Shown here: piece by piece, positions 35,409 to 45,691 of the stretch
Position numbering within the stretch: the stretch's first letter is position 1
Layout: each line of letters opens with the position of its first letter
Source: Ignavibacterium sp037440165
GTDB taxonomy: Bacteria; Bacteroidota; Ignavibacteria; Ignavibacteriales; Ignavibacteriaceae
Direction: 5' to 3'
NCBI RefSeq assembly: GCF_037440165.1
Contig: NZ_JBBIUQ010000002.1
Coordinates: forward strand, 124,001-188,000
DNA: 64,000 nucleotides
The notes under the pieces: model-generated
The model's input: the letters and a program-made list of their open reading frames with translations, nothing else
Told to the model about the DNA's origin: nothing
Database searches by the model: none
Translations under genes and position numbers: made by a program

Positions 35409-37848
35409 TTAATAGTGAATTAAAGGAAAAGAAATTTCAAAGTCTGTTCTTTCATTTAACTTACTGTTAATTTCAATTTTTCCAGAATGAGCATCAACAA
35501 TGTGTTTAACTATTGCCAAACCAAGCCCTGTTCCTTCAGTTGCAGAATAACTTTGAGAACGATAATAAGGTTTGAAGATTTTGCCAAGCTCATGATGACT
35601 AATTCCTTTTTCAAAGTCCGAAATCCTCAGACAGATAAATCCATTCTGATTGTAAGTTTAAATAATGATTGTTTTGTTTTTGTCTGAATATTTTATTGAG
35701 TTTGATATAATATTTTCAATGGCTTCAATTAAGGCATCCTCATCAGCAATGATTGATTCATCTGCTGCTTTTATCTCTTTTTGAATAGTAAGCTGATTAA
35801 TTTTGAAAATGTATTCCATCGAGGATAAAACTTATTCCAATATTTCATTCAATGAAACTTTTTTAAAGTGATATTCTTTAATACCCTTTTCAATTTTAGA
35901 ATAGTCAAGAATATTGTTTTCTAATCTTGTTAACCGGTCAGATTCACCATTAATAATTTTAAGGTTTTGCAATATTTTTTTTGAAATGTTTTTTTCTTCC
36001 TCTAAAATTTTTTCAGCAACCAATTTAATGGAAGTGATTGGAGTTTAAAGATCGTGCGACACACTTGAAACGAATAAAGATTTCTGCCTGTTCAGTTCAA
36101 TCTGCTTTTCCGCCTCAAGCTTTTCAGTTATCATTTCTTCCTGAAGTTTTATTCTTTCAACGGAAGCTGCTGTTTGAATTGCAACTGCTTTAAGCAATTC
36201 TATTTCTTCTACAGAGTATTTTGTCCCGGATTTTTTCTTTCCGATAATTAAAACTCCAAATATTACTCCTTTTGGTGAAGTTATCGGAACTACAACACTA
36301 ATTTTCCATCGCAATAAAGTTTTTTGATGTATTAAAAAAAATCTGCTTCGGGTTCAACACATTAGGGTCAGCCGCAATTCGGAAGACCTCATTTTTGAAA
36401 GTTTCGTCTTTGATAAAAAGATTTTTATTGTAAACGTAATCAAAATTTTTACTTGAAAGGAGTTTTAACTTTTTTGAATTCTTTTTATACGTGCAGTATC
36501 CAATTTTTTCCAAAGGTATATGTTTATCAATCTCTTCTGCAAGATAATCAGCAAGTGGTTTTATCTGATAAAATTCTGAATCGAGGAAAGAAGTGAGTTT
36601 AATGCTCTCTTACAGTCATAATTCACTCTGAAAAATTTTTTATCAACATACAACTGTACTTTGTTTTTAAGCGGTTGGAAAATTATAGCAATTACAACAG
36701 CTGAAATAAAAGAAAATATTCCAGTGCTTTTAGAAGATACATTAGAAACAATCAAGCTAAGAAGCGAAATGTATATGATTGTCATAATAGCAAATACAAT
36801 TAAGTAAACAATACTGCGGTTGAGAATGTAATCAATGTCAAACAAATGATATTTAACTATTGGAACTGCAAAGGTTATTGGGACTGCACAAATGAATAAC
36901 AAAATTAATTCTTCACTGATAGGGCTTCATTTTAGATTAAAATTGGTAATGCCCGCAAAAGAGCAAAACAAAGAGGACCAATAACACAACCAAGCAAAAC
37001 CCATTTTAATTTTTTACGCGACGAATTTTCTTTTTCATTTATAAACCTTAAAATAAAATTTGATACTGCCAGCAAAACAAAAACAATCAGGAATAAACGG
37101 ATGATATTAAAAAATTCAAGATACCGATATAAAGATTTTTCATCGGGAAATTGTATGAAAGAGTTATAATAAATATATACGGCAAATCCAATTGCTAAGG
37201 AAACGACATAAATTATTCTTAAAAACAATTTATACTTATCGCCATCATCTTTTGGGAAAACAAAAGTAAAATGAAGAAATAATAAAGGTGTTAAAGTGTA
37301 GAATATATGAAATGGAAATCTTGATAATGAATAAGGGATGATTATATCAACATTATTATTTGCTCAGGTTAAATCAATAATGCAGACAATTCCGATACAA
37401 GCCCAATGAAAAATGTGTGCTGATTTTTCTTTTGGATTCCGAATCAAAAGAAACACAGCAGTTATAAAGAAAAGAAGTGAAACAAATGATATCTCAGCTA
37501 TATACCAACTTGAATAGAAATTTGTAAGAACAGCTTCTGTCAATTCTGATTTACTATCAAAGATAACTCTTAACTGAGCTTTATCTCCAATATTCTTTAA
37601 ATCTGTATCAGCTCAACAGATTCAGTACTTGTTACACGTAAGCCATCAACAGCTATAAGCTCAGAATTATTCAGAAAATTATATCTATTATTCTGTGCAG
37701 AGGTGATAAATAATTGATTGTCCGACTGTGAAATGCCAAAAGGCAGTTTTGCCTTTTCGCTGATTTGAACTATACCAGAAATACAGAAGAAGAAAAGTAT
37801 TAAATCAATCCCAAAAATTATTTTGAGATTGGAAAACGCCTCTTTCAT
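35409..37848 (-). pseudogene. Decayed membrane sensor histidine kinase
   Basis: Read through its lesions this is one kinase: PDZ-like and multi-helix membrane sensor (~37848-36600, with LNRSIVYLIVFAIM and LQLYVDKKFF-like segments), GAF-like domain (VVVPITSPKGVIFGVLIIGKK), HisKA (SSVSHDL-TPIT) and HATPase (GTGLGLAIVKHIVDAHSGKIE), ending at 35409. Lesions seen: frameshifts near 37605, 36925, 36590 and 36305; TGA at 37364-37366 and 36927-36929; TAA at 36045-36047 (inside the H box, where Lys is expected), 35832-35834 and 35658-35660. It cannot make a functional kinase. The receiver gene just downstream is broken too. Confidence 0.9.
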
Positions 37849-37959
37849 AAAATGCCTCAGAGTGAGTTAAGAGGCGCAACAGGATTATTAAATGCGCTGA
37901 ATAAAAATAGTTGATTTCAATTTTATAAGAAACGAATAATTCACATTCATCAATTAGTG

Positions 37960-39246
37960 CTAAATTCCTTTATGATGAGAGACGAATTTATTATAAATCA
38001 TCAACCCGATAATTGTTGAAACTCCAATTAAACTGAATATAATCCACAAAGTCGAAGGTTGATTAAGATTATCAACGAAATGCACATAAAGATTTGCACC
38101 AAGTATTCCACCAACAAAACTTCCAAAGACACCATATAAAAATGAATAACCAAGATAAAGTGCTTTTTTATCTTCTGGTGCAATTAAGCCAACATAACTT
38201 ATAAACTTTGGATGAGCTGTCATTTCACCGATTGAAAAAATGATTATTCCAATCATAAACACCCAGATGTTAGTGTTAATTGCAAGAATAGCCATTCCGA
38301 CTGTTCCCATAGCAATACCGGTAATCATTGTTGGTAACGCTTTAGTATTTTTAACAATGCTTGAAACAACAATTTGAAGTAATATAATAGTCCCGGCATT
38401 TATTACTGTCACATGCTCAACATCAAACCTCCAGTTTAAATCAATTCCAACTGTATTAAAGATTCCGTTTACAAAATTATTTAATGAGGCTGCATCAACA
38501 TATTTTTGCACATACCACAATACAGAATCGAACATTTGAAAATATAAAATCCAGAAACCTGAGTAAATCAGGATCAATCCGATAAACTTAAAATCAGTCA
38601 AAACTAAAACTGCACCTTTTAAAACTTCTGCAAGTGATTTCTGGCTTTCAGGTTTCTTTGGTTCTTTATAAATAAACAATGTAGGAATTAGCATTGCTGT
38701 TGTACAGATTGCAGATGCAATCATCACATAGCTCCAGCCAAAAGTATTTTTTATATACGGAACTAATATCAGCGGAAATAAAAATGCACCGAGATTTATT
38801 GACCAATAAAAAATTCCAAAGCCGAGCGTACTGTTACTTTGATCTGTCTCCCTCGCAATAGTTCCTGAAATCATTGGTTTGAATGCACCAGCACCTATTC
38901 CCATAATAACAAGACTTCCAAATACTAATGCGTATTCGGTAGTTTGACTTGTTAGGAAATATCCCAATCCAAGAAAAATAAATGCAAATGCAAGTGTCCT
39001 TTTATAACCGAAACGATCACCAATTGCTCCAGCAAGAATAGGAAGAATGTATAGCAAAGGCTGTATAGTACTTTTAATTACACCAACACTCTCTTTTGAA
39101 AAATTTAATTGATCAGTCATATAAACAGAAAGAATACTCATCATTCCATAGTAAGAACCTCTTTCAAAGAATTCCATTACTATTACAACCCAGTAATTAA
39201 GAGAAAACGATTTGAAGATATTTTTCTTTTGAACGATTTCAGTCAT
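37960..39246 (-). CDS. POT/PTR2-family proton-coupled oligopeptide transporter
   Basis: A 428-residue major facilitator with about 12 transmembrane helices. The POT signature EFFERGSYYGMMSILSVYMTD is at the first helix, and GAGAFKPMISGTIARE fits the family G-x-G-x-x-KP motif. POT proteins take up di- and tripeptides with protons. The family is usually 450-500 residues, so this is a compact member. It is transcribed alone, divergent from the esterase gene, and next to the pseudogene region. Confidence 0.88.
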   Translation of the reverse strand: MTEIVQKKNIFKSFSLNYWVVIVMEFFERGSYYGMMSILSVYMTDQLNFSKESVGVIKSTIQPLLYILPILAGAIGDRFGYKRTLAFAFIFLGLGYFLTSQTTEYALVFGSLVIMGIGAGAFKPMISGTIARETDQSNSTLGFGIFYWSINLGAFLFPLILVPYIKNTFGWSYVMIASAICTTAMLIPTLFIYKEPKKPESQKSLAEVLKGAVLVLTDFKFIGLILIYSGFWILYFQMFDSVLWYVQKYVDAASLNNFVNGIFNTVGIDLNWRFDVEHVTVINAGTIILLQIVVSSIVKNTKALPTMITGIAMGTVGMAILAINTNIWVFMIGIIIFSIGEMTAHPKFISYVGLIAPEDKKALYLGYSFLYGVFGSFVGGILGANLYVHFVDNLNQPSTLWIIFSLIGVSTIIGLMIYNKFVSHHKGI

Positions 39247-39388
39247 ATTTATTCCTTAATAAAATTTTTACTCACCTCAAAGATAAATACTACAATCAAA
39301 TCGCCAATCATAAGGTTTTAATTTTTCAATCATTTAACTACATTCACCAGTAAAATTTTGAAACTTTCCAAAAGCACATAGGAGAAAA

Positions 39389-40120
39389 ATGAGCAGAGAA
39401 ATCCACAGATGGTACAGCCCAAATCTTAACAAAGATATGGAAATTGTTGTGTACGGAACCTATGGTTATGCATTGTTAATGTTTCCAACTGCCGCAGCAG
39501 ACTTTCTTGAATATGAAAGATTTCATCTGATTGACAGCATATCACCTTATTTAGCACAAGGCAGACTAAAAGCATTTTCAATAAACAGTATTAATAGTGA
39601 AAGTTGGCTGAACAATCAGATGCATCCCGCACAGAAAGCTATTCGTCATCAGCAATATAACAGATATATTGTTGAAGAAGTTGTTCCATTTATTCATAGT
39701 CACTGTCGTGGATTAGTACCGATAATAACAACAGGCGCTTCACTTGGAGCACTTCACGCGGCTAACATTTTTTTCAGGCGTCCGGATATTTTCTCAGGGA
39801 CAATTGCTATGAGTGGAAGTTATGATTTGAAAAGCTACACTAAAGGTTATTATGATGATAATGTTTATTTCAACTCACCGGTAGATTATCTGCCTCATTG
39901 GAATGATCAATTTATGTTAAGTCATATGCGTAAAGGAAAAATTATCATTGCCAGTGGTCAGGGTGCATACGAAGATCCTGATGCATCAAGAAGATTATCT
40001 GATATTCTAAATTCTAAAGGTGTTCGTCACTGGCTGGATCTCTGGGGATACGATATGCCTCATGACTGGCCAACCTGGAGAAAAATGTTACCATATTTTC
40101 TTGAGTTTATTAAATTCTAA
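39389..40120 (+). CDS. Alpha/beta-hydrolase esterase (esterase D-like)
   Basis: A 243-residue putative esterase. The nucleophile elbow is TGASLGALHA, and the catalytic His lies in DMPHDWPTW at the C-terminus; an acidic residue is available around DPDASRRL. It lacks a signal peptide, so it is cytosolic. AGGAGAA lies 6 bp before the ATG. The PAP2-type gene starts 28 bp after its stop and may be co-transcribed. The substrate is not known. Confidence 0.82.
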   Translation: MSREIHRWYSPNLNKDMEIVVYGTYGYALLMFPTAAADFLEYERFHLIDSISPYLAQGRLKAFSINSINSESWLNNQMHPAQKAIRHQQYNRYIVEEVVPFIHSHCRGLVPIITTGASLGALHAANIFFRRPDIFSGTIAMSGSYDLKSYTKGYYDDNVYFNSPVDYLPHWNDQFMLSHMRKGKIIIASGQGAYEDPDASRRLSDILNSKGVRHWLDLWGYDMPHDWPTWRKMLPYFLEFIKF

Positions 40121-40148
40121 ATTGAATATTATGACTTCAGGGGATTAA

Positions 40149-40757
40149 ATGATTTGGAAAAAATATTTCTCTTCTAATAAAAACCAAATTGAGTTTTTAA
40201 TATCCATTTTAATCTTAGCATTGGTGCTTTTCTCTCTGACTAATTTTCTGAATTATGTTGAATCGAGAAATGGATTTTCCTTTTCAGACCCAATCTTATC
40301 ATTATTTAAACCAATAGATTTAACCTGGCTGACTTTTACATTAATTTATGGTGCATTGATTACTGCTATCTTTAAACTTATTTCAAGACCAGAAAAACTA
40401 TTGTTTGCAATTCAACTATATACTTTAATGGTGATTGTGAGAATGATCTCAATGTGGCTGCTGCCATTAAATCCTCCTGCGCAAATGATTTTACTTAACG
40501 ACCCTTTTGTTGAATTTTTCGGAACAGGAAAGACACTTACAAAAGACTTGTTCTTTTCCGGTCACACAGCAACATTGTTTATTTTATTCCTCACATCCGA
40601 TGAAAAAAAATTCAGAATGATTTTTTTATTCTTTACGATAGCAGTTGCTATTTGTGTTTTGATGCAGCATGTACACTACTCAATCGATGTTTTTGCAGCT
40701 TTAATTTTCACTTATGCCTGTTATCAGATTTTGAAGTCCTGGAAAAAATTAAATTGA
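40149..40757 (+). CDS. PAP2_C/sphingomyelin-synthase-like membrane protein
   Basis: A 202-residue protein with about six transmembrane helices. The active-site motifs KDLFFSGHTATLF and HVHYSIDVFAA correspond to the C2 and C3 boxes of the PAP2_C / sphingomyelin synthase-like group (SGHT and H-Y-x-x-D). It probably acts on a lipid phosphate or phospho-head group at the membrane. It follows the esterase by 28 bp. Whether it is phosphatase or transferase cannot be read from sequence. Confidence 0.8.
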   Translation: MIWKKYFSSNKNQIEFLISILILALVLFSLTNFLNYVESRNGFSFSDPILSLFKPIDLTWLTFTLIYGALITAIFKLISRPEKLLFAIQLYTLMVIVRMISMWLLPLNPPAQMILLNDPFVEFFGTGKTLTKDLFFSGHTATLFILFLTSDEKKFRMIFLFFTIAVAICVLMQHVHYSIDVFAALIFTYACYQILKSWKKLN

Positions 40758-40906
40758 AAAGAATTTAACATTAGAAAAAATCCTCTTCACTAAATCTTTT
40801 CTCAAAATAAATTGAATTTTATTTGCAGTATGATCTTCAACATTTCAGAGCTGAGTAACTGTTTATATTTTTGCAATAGATTATTAAAAAATAAAGCGGA
40901 GTTAAA

Positions 40907-41653
40907 ATGTACAAAATAGTTTTATTGAGACATGGCGAAAGTATCTGGAATAAAGAAAATCGTTTTACTGGCTGGACTGATGTTGACTTATCTGGAAAAG
41001 GTAATGAAGAAGCAAAGACAGCCGGTGAAGTTCTTAAAGCAGAAGGTTATACTTTCGATATAGCTTACACTTCAGTATTGAAAAGAGCAATCAGAACTTT
41101 ATGGATTGTACTTGATGAAATGGATTTAATGTGGATTCCCGTTATTCGTCACTGGCGGCTGAATGAAAGACATTACGGCGCACTGCAGGGATTGAATAAA
41201 GCCGAAACTGCTAAACAATACGGTGAAGAACAGGTTAAAATCTGGAGAAGAAGTTATGATATTCAACCTCCGGCTTTGGAAAAATCAGATCCGAGATATC
41301 CAGGACACGATCCTCGTTATAAAGAGCTGAGTGAATCAGAGTTGCCATTAACTGAATGCTTAAAAGATACTGTTGCAAGGTTTGTTCCTTATTGGGAAAA
41401 CACAATAGCACCAATGGTTAAAAGTGGTAAAAAAGTTTTGGTTACAGCTCACGGAAATAGTTTACGCGCACTTGTAAAATATCTTGATAATATTCCAGAT
41501 AATGAAATCGTAGAACTCAATATCCCGACAGGTATTCCTTTGGTTTATGAACTTGATGAGAACTTAAAACCTATAAAGCATTATTATTTAGGAAATCCTG
41601 AAGAGATTGAGAAAGCTGCTGCAGCGGTTGCTGCGCAAGGTAAAGTTAAATAA
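40907..41653 (+). CDS. gpmA: 2,3-bisphosphoglycerate-dependent phosphoglycerate mutase
   Basis: A 248-residue glycolytic enzyme (3-PG to 2-PG). The phosphohistidine motif LLRHGESIWNKENRFTGWTDVDLS, RHWRLNERHYGALQGLNKAE and the second His in VTAHGNSLRALVKYL are all intact. Length is typical. The ribosome site is in AAAGCGGAG. It is monocistronic with its own upstream region, which contains TATATTTTTG near 40864. Confidence 0.96.
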   Translation: MYKIVLLRHGESIWNKENRFTGWTDVDLSGKGNEEAKTAGEVLKAEGYTFDIAYTSVLKRAIRTLWIVLDEMDLMWIPVIRHWRLNERHYGALQGLNKAETAKQYGEEQVKIWRRSYDIQPPALEKSDPRYPGHDPRYKELSESELPLTECLKDTVARFVPYWENTIAPMVKSGKKVLVTAHGNSLRALVKYLDNIPDNEIVELNIPTGIPLVYELDENLKPIKHYYLGNPEEIEKAAAAVAAQGKVK

Positions 41654-41784
41654 TATTTTATTTTTAGGCACAAGTAATTCAAAGTATATAATAAAATCAA
41701 AATATTGCTGCTAAATAGCCTTGACATTAAAACTCAAATTATTGATTTTCTTACCACAAAAATTAGAGATAAAGCGGAGAGATA

Positions 41785-42822
41785 ATGCGCTTAAAAATCA
41801 TTTTAATATTTGTTGTTTTATTCTCAACTGCTGCAACAATTAACGCACAAACTGTTTTCGCAAAATACGCTGGCGAGTTCATGGCTTTGGGCGTTGGAGG
41901 AAGAGCACTTGGTATGGGTGGAGCTTTTGTCGCAGTTGCAAATGATGTAACTTCAGGTTACTACAACCCGGCTGGTTTAGCAAATCTGAATTATCCTCAA
42001 ATTGCACTTATGCACTCTGAACAATTCGGAAATCTTGTTAACTATGATTATGGAGCAGTTGCAATTCCATTCAGCACTGATATGAGTTTTGGACTAAGTG
42101 TAATGCGTTTAGGTGTTGATGGTATTCCCGATACAAGAAATGCACTTTATGATGCAAACGGAGATGGTGTAATTGATATTCGCGATGACAGATTAGATTA
42201 CAGTCGCATTACTGAATTCAGTAATCAGGACTGGGCATTTTATTTGACTTTTGCAAAAAGGCAATCCGATAATTTTTATTGGGGAGTTAATGCCAAAGTA
42301 ATAAGAAGAACTTTAGCAGAATACAGTGCAACGGGAATCGGTTTTGATGTTGGTGCATTCTATACTCCTTATGAAAATTTTTATTTAGGTGCAAATCTTC
42401 AGGATGCAACTACGACTTTGGTTGCCTGGAGCACTGGCAGAAATGAACTTGTCTCCCCTACTTTAAAGATTGGTGCAGCTTATAGATTAACTGAGTTTCT
42501 TGGTGGCTATATTATGCCGGCCTTGGATTTTGATGTAAGATTTGAGAACAGAAGATTTGCTTCGCAGTTTAATTTAGGACCGGTAAGTTTTGATATGCAT
42601 GCAGGTTTAGAATACACATTTAAGAATCTTATTTATGTTCGTGGTGGATATAATGATGCTAAGCAATTTACTGTTGGTGCAGGAGTGAAACTTCCAAAAC
42701 TTAATATTGATTACTCCTTTGCACGATTCAGTGAATCTGAAATTGACAGATTACCAGACTCACACAGAATTTCAATTATGTTTACACTTGAAGAACCAAG
42801 ATTTTTAAGAACAGGATTATAG
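41785..42822 (+). CDS. PorV/PorQ-family outer-membrane protein
   Basis: A 345-residue beta-barrel protein: signal peptide (cleaved near INAQ), then the PorV/PorQ/FadL-like opening GVGGRALGMGGAFVAVANDVTSGYYNPAGLANL. In Bacteroidota, PorV shuttles T9SS cargo in the outer membrane; PorQ is a relative. The window also encodes two T9SS cargo proteins, which fits, but this paralogue-rich family includes proteins of other roles, so porV itself is not claimed. The gene is followed by a terminator. Confidence 0.85.
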   Translation: MRLKIILIFVVLFSTAATINAQTVFAKYAGEFMALGVGGRALGMGGAFVAVANDVTSGYYNPAGLANLNYPQIALMHSEQFGNLVNYDYGAVAIPFSTDMSFGLSVMRLGVDGIPDTRNALYDANGDGVIDIRDDRLDYSRITEFSNQDWAFYLTFAKRQSDNFYWGVNAKVIRRTLAEYSATGIGFDVGAFYTPYENFYLGANLQDATTTLVAWSTGRNELVSPTLKIGAAYRLTEFLGGYIMPALDFDVRFENRRFASQFNLGPVSFDMHAGLEYTFKNLIYVRGGYNDAKQFTVGAGVKLPKLNIDYSFARFSESEIDRLPDSHRISIMFTLEEPRFLRTGL

Positions 42823-42843
42823 CTTGTTCAAAACACTTTGAAC

Positions 42844-42874
42844 AAAACCCGGCATTCAATGTCGGGTTTTTTAT
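42844..42874 (+). terminator. Rho-independent terminator
   Basis: Stem AAAACCCGGCAT / TGTCGGGTTTT closely after the PorV-like stop, followed by T-rich sequence; it is also usable in the other direction for the broken receiver gene. Confidence 0.85.
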
Positions 42875-42878
42875 TTTA

Positions 42879-43288
42879 CTATCCAATCTCAATTTTACTT
42901 TTCTCTATCTCTTCCCAAATGCTATCAATTAAAATCTTATTCTAGATTGGTTTTCTCAAATAACGATTAGCTCCGGCATTTAATGCTTCAAGTTTATCTG
43001 CTTCGGCAATGTGAGCGGATAAACAAATTATAGGAATATTTTTATAAAGTGGAATTTGCCGTAATGATTTGATTAAAGTTATACCTGATTTATTACCAGA
43101 TAATGTAATATCCATTAAAACTGCATTAAATTGCTGATGAACAAGTATTCTGTAAAATTCTGATTCAGAGCTGCAAGTCAGGACGTCAGGACATTGAAAT
43201 CACGTAACAGAAGTAATTTGAGGAACTTTAAGTTTTGAGGATCATCTTCAACAACTAAAACGGAATATTTTTTATTTCCCCCATCCAT
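42879..43288 (-). pseudogene. Response regulator receiver pseudogene
   Basis: The frame begins at 43288 with a receiver domain (YSVLVVEDDPQNLKFLKLLL), then loses frame in an exact 8-bp tandem duplication (GTCAGGAC twice, 43177-43192). Removing one copy restores DFNVLTCSSESEFYRIL and the rest of the receiver (VLMDITLSGNKSG with the phospho-acceptor Asp, LSAHIAEADKL, RKPI). A TAG then replaces one residue after RKPI. Single-domain regulator of ~134 residues when repaired. Confidence 0.88.
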
Positions 43289-43353
43289 AGCTTTATTTTT
43301 ACTTTGAAAATAAAAGCTGCTCAATCAATTAAAGATTAAGCAGCTGCTAAAAG

Positions 43354-43884
43354 TTATTTTTTCTTCAGTAAATTTTTTATCTGTTCTGAATAGACTGTTT
43401 TAGGGACCAAACCAATGTGAGAATCTACTATATTGCCTTTTTGATCAATAATAAATGAAGTAGGAATTGCAGATATTCCACCGTAATCTTTTACAACTTT
43501 TTCATCTCCAAGAACAACAGGATAATTAATCTTAAATTTCTCAATAAATGGTTTTAAGTCCTTAATTGTATTTTGCTGATCGAGTGAAATGCCGATAACA
43601 ACTAAATCTTTTTTGAATTCTTCCTGAAGTGAAATCAAATCGGGAATACCTTTTCTGCAAGGCGGACACCAGGTAGCCCAGAAATCAATGATAACAATTT
43701 TGCCACGATAGTCTGATAACTTAACTTCTTTTCCATCAAGAGTTTTCAATTTAAAGTCAGCAGCTTTTTTGTCACTTACTAATGTTTTGCTTGATTTATC
43801 GGAAATTGAATGTGCTTCCGAAGAAGTAAATTGTAGTGTGACAAAGGAAATCACCAGGAATGTTATAACAAAAAACTTTTTCAT
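43354..43884 (-). CDS. TlpA-family thioredoxin-like protein
   Basis: A 176-residue periplasmic thioredoxin-fold protein. An N-terminal signal peptide (MKKFFVITFLVISFVTLQF) precedes a TlpA/ResA domain with ATWCPPCRKGIPDL, the redox CPPC motif being intact, and the cis-Pro segment SAIPTSFIID. Such proteins reduce disulfides in the periplasm, often for cytochrome c maturation; no cytochrome genes are in the window. It is followed (upstream on the strand) by a small membrane protein 12 bp away. Confidence 0.9.
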   Translation of the reverse strand: MKKFFVITFLVISFVTLQFTSSEAHSISDKSSKTLVSDKKAADFKLKTLDGKEVKLSDYRGKIVIIDFWATWCPPCRKGIPDLISLQEEFKKDLVVIGISLDQQNTIKDLKPFIEKFKINYPVVLGDEKVVKDYGGISAIPTSFIIDQKGNIVDSHIGLVPKTVYSEQIKNLLKKK

Positions 43885-43896
43885 AATTAATTACCT

Positions 43897-44124
43897 TCAA
43901 TTTTGTGAATTATTAGTTTGTTCAGTTTGTGATTGATATCCCGGAGGATAAAGACCTTCTTTTGGTTCTTCACGCGTATTATTAACGATAAAAAAGTAAA
44001 TCAGAATTAACAATATTAAAGTGGTCCAGAACCTGCTTCTGTTTTTTTTATTACTCCACCAGGATTTTTTCTCAACAACCTGCGAGCCAATTTTTCGTTC
44101 TTTATTTTTATTTTGTTTTGCCAT
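43897..44124 (-). CDS. Small single-helix membrane protein
   Basis: A 75-residue protein with a strongly basic N-terminus (KQNKNKERKIG...NKKNRSRF), one hydrophobic segment (FWTTLILLILIYFFIV) and a polar Pro/Gln/Asn-rich tail, so N-in C-out by the positive-inside rule. No family recognised. It lies 12 bp upstream of the TlpA gene, so the two are probably a unit; it may anchor or assist the periplasmic protein, a guess from position. Confidence 0.6.
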   Translation of the reverse strand: MAKQNKNKERKIGSQVVEKKSWWSNKKNRSRFWTTLILLILIYFFIVNNTREEPKEGLYPPGYQSQTEQTNNSQN

Positions 44125-44215
44125 TTCAGTGTTGTAAGATGATTAAATGAAATTTTGGTTGCACAATTTAATAATAAATCAAATAATGGAAAGGTAAAAT
44201 ATTGTAGTCATAACT

Positions 44216-45691
44216 CTAAATATTGAATGAAAATATATGGCTGGAGAATGGTTTTAATTCGATATATAAACCCCTCTCATTAATTTCATCAACACTTCTT
44301 TCATAACTTACGGAGTTGAGAATATCATTAAGATTCAATATCATTTTATCAACAGGTGTTTCAAATTTTACACGACATCTTGAAGTTGAGTTGGAATAGT
44401 TTACTGCTACAATTATAAAACGATTTTCATACCTCCACTTCCAGATTAAAATATTTTCAAAGCTAAAATCTGAATTTGCCGATGGAGTTGGATCAAGCAT
44501 TGACCATTCGCCAATTCTGAAAATATTTTCTTTTGTAATCCGGAGCAGTTTGTAATAATAAGATTTGATTCGGTCATCTTCCTTCTCAAATGGTTCGCGT
44601 GCAAGCTGAACAGGAAGTTTAATTTTCTTACCTTCAAATTGTCCATCGTGATAAAGTATCATTCCCTGAATTGTGCTAATAATTGTAGCAGCCGCAAGAG
44701 ATTTATCCTTACCAAGCTTTGCTGCAGCTCTTTCTTCATCGTGATTTTCTATAAATCTGACTGACTTAAGTTGAAAATCTTTCTCAGCACGAAGATGATC
44801 TTTCATGGTTTTGATGTCATATCCTGAAAGTCTGTCAAGTAGTCGTTTATCATAGGTAAAATCAAATCCCAGCTGCTGAAGCTGCCACTCAAGGTCCCAA
44901 TAAGCTTCAGCAATAAATACAAATTCAGGATGCGATGATTTAACAGAGTTAATTGTTTCATACCAGAATTCCTGCTGAGGTCTTTCGTACCCATATTTTT
45001 TTAATGCCCCAATCCAGGTATTGTAAAAAATGTTATTCAGCGAGAGCATTGCCATATCGCATCTGACACCGTCGCATAAGTATGAAATTGAGTGTAAAGT
45101 ATCGGTTAAAAATTTTCTGGCTTCGGTGCTGTAAAAATTTATTTGGATTGTATCGCGCCAAGGTGGAAAGAGAGGATCTCTTCCGTGTGCAAAGTACTCT
45201 TTTGAATTGTAAGGCGATTTGAAAAATGTATAAGGATCATTTCTGAAAAGATATTCATCAGCAGGAAGAAAAATTTCTTTTTTCTCTTTAACTAACTTCG
45301 AGCCCGCACTTAAATGATTGCTGACAAAATCAAGAATTAACTTGATCCCTTTTTTATTTAATCTTTCTTTCAGGAGAAGTAAATCTTCCTGTGAGCCAAT
45401 GTCGAGATTAATTTCATAACTATCAATTGAGTAAGGTGATCCTATTATATCTTCGGTCTGCCAATTTTTAAGCGCGCTGGTGTATGACTGGACAAGGTCC
45501 GGCTCGAAACAATATTGAGGAACAATATTTTTATTTGTTTTCCAGATCCCCATTAACCAAATAAAATCAAAACCTAAATCAACCCATTCATTGAGGACAG
45601 AGTCGGGTATTTCATTAACTGATTTATAATTTTTTTTCTTTAGCCAGACTCTTGTATTAAGCTCTAATATTCTAGGATTATTATAAACCAT
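44216..45691 (-). CDS. GH13 alpha-amylase-family enzyme
   Basis: A 491-residue cytosolic (beta/alpha)8 enzyme of glycoside hydrolase family 13. Conserved regions: DFVSNHLS (region I), GVRCDMAM with the nucleophile Asp (~212; region II), FVFIAEAYWD with the acid/base Glu (region III), and FIENHDEER (region IV). The tail is a small beta domain. There is no signal peptide, suggesting action on internal glucans or malto-oligosaccharides or on a transferase substrate. Substrate not determinable. Confidence 0.88.
   Translation of the reverse strand: MVYNNPRILELNTRVWLKKKNYKSVNEIPDSVLNEWVDLGFDFIWLMGIWKTNKNIVPQYCFEPDLVQSYTSALKNWQTEDIIGSPYSIDSYEINLDIGSQEDLLLLKERLNKKGIKLILDFVSNHLSAGSKLVKEKKEIFLPADEYLFRNDPYTFFKSPYNSKEYFAHGRDPLFPPWRDTIQINFYSTEARKFLTDTLHSISYLCDGVRCDMAMLSLNNIFYNTWIGALKKYGYERPQQEFWYETINSVKSSHPEFVFIAEAYWDLEWQLQQLGFDFTYDKRLLDRLSGYDIKTMKDHLRAEKDFQLKSVRFIENHDEERAAAKLGKDKSLAAATIISTIQGMILYHDGQFEGKKIKLPVQLAREPFEKEDDRIKSYYYKLLRITKENIFRIGEWSMLDPTPSANSDFSFENILIWKWRYENRFIIVAVNYSNSTSRCRVKFETPVDKMILNLNDILNSVSYERSVDEINERGLYIELKPFSSHIFSFNI

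Noticed and set aside
35409..36047. TAA codons in the decayed kinase read as a recoded amino acid
   Set aside because: TAA ends many intact genes here, and the same locus also carries frameshifts and TGA stops, so decay is the simpler reading.
35049..37848. Several short open frames reported as separate genes (36045-36314, 36561-36902, 36932-37228 and others)
   Set aside because: They are consecutive pieces of one kinase/receiver locus joined by clear continuity of homology.
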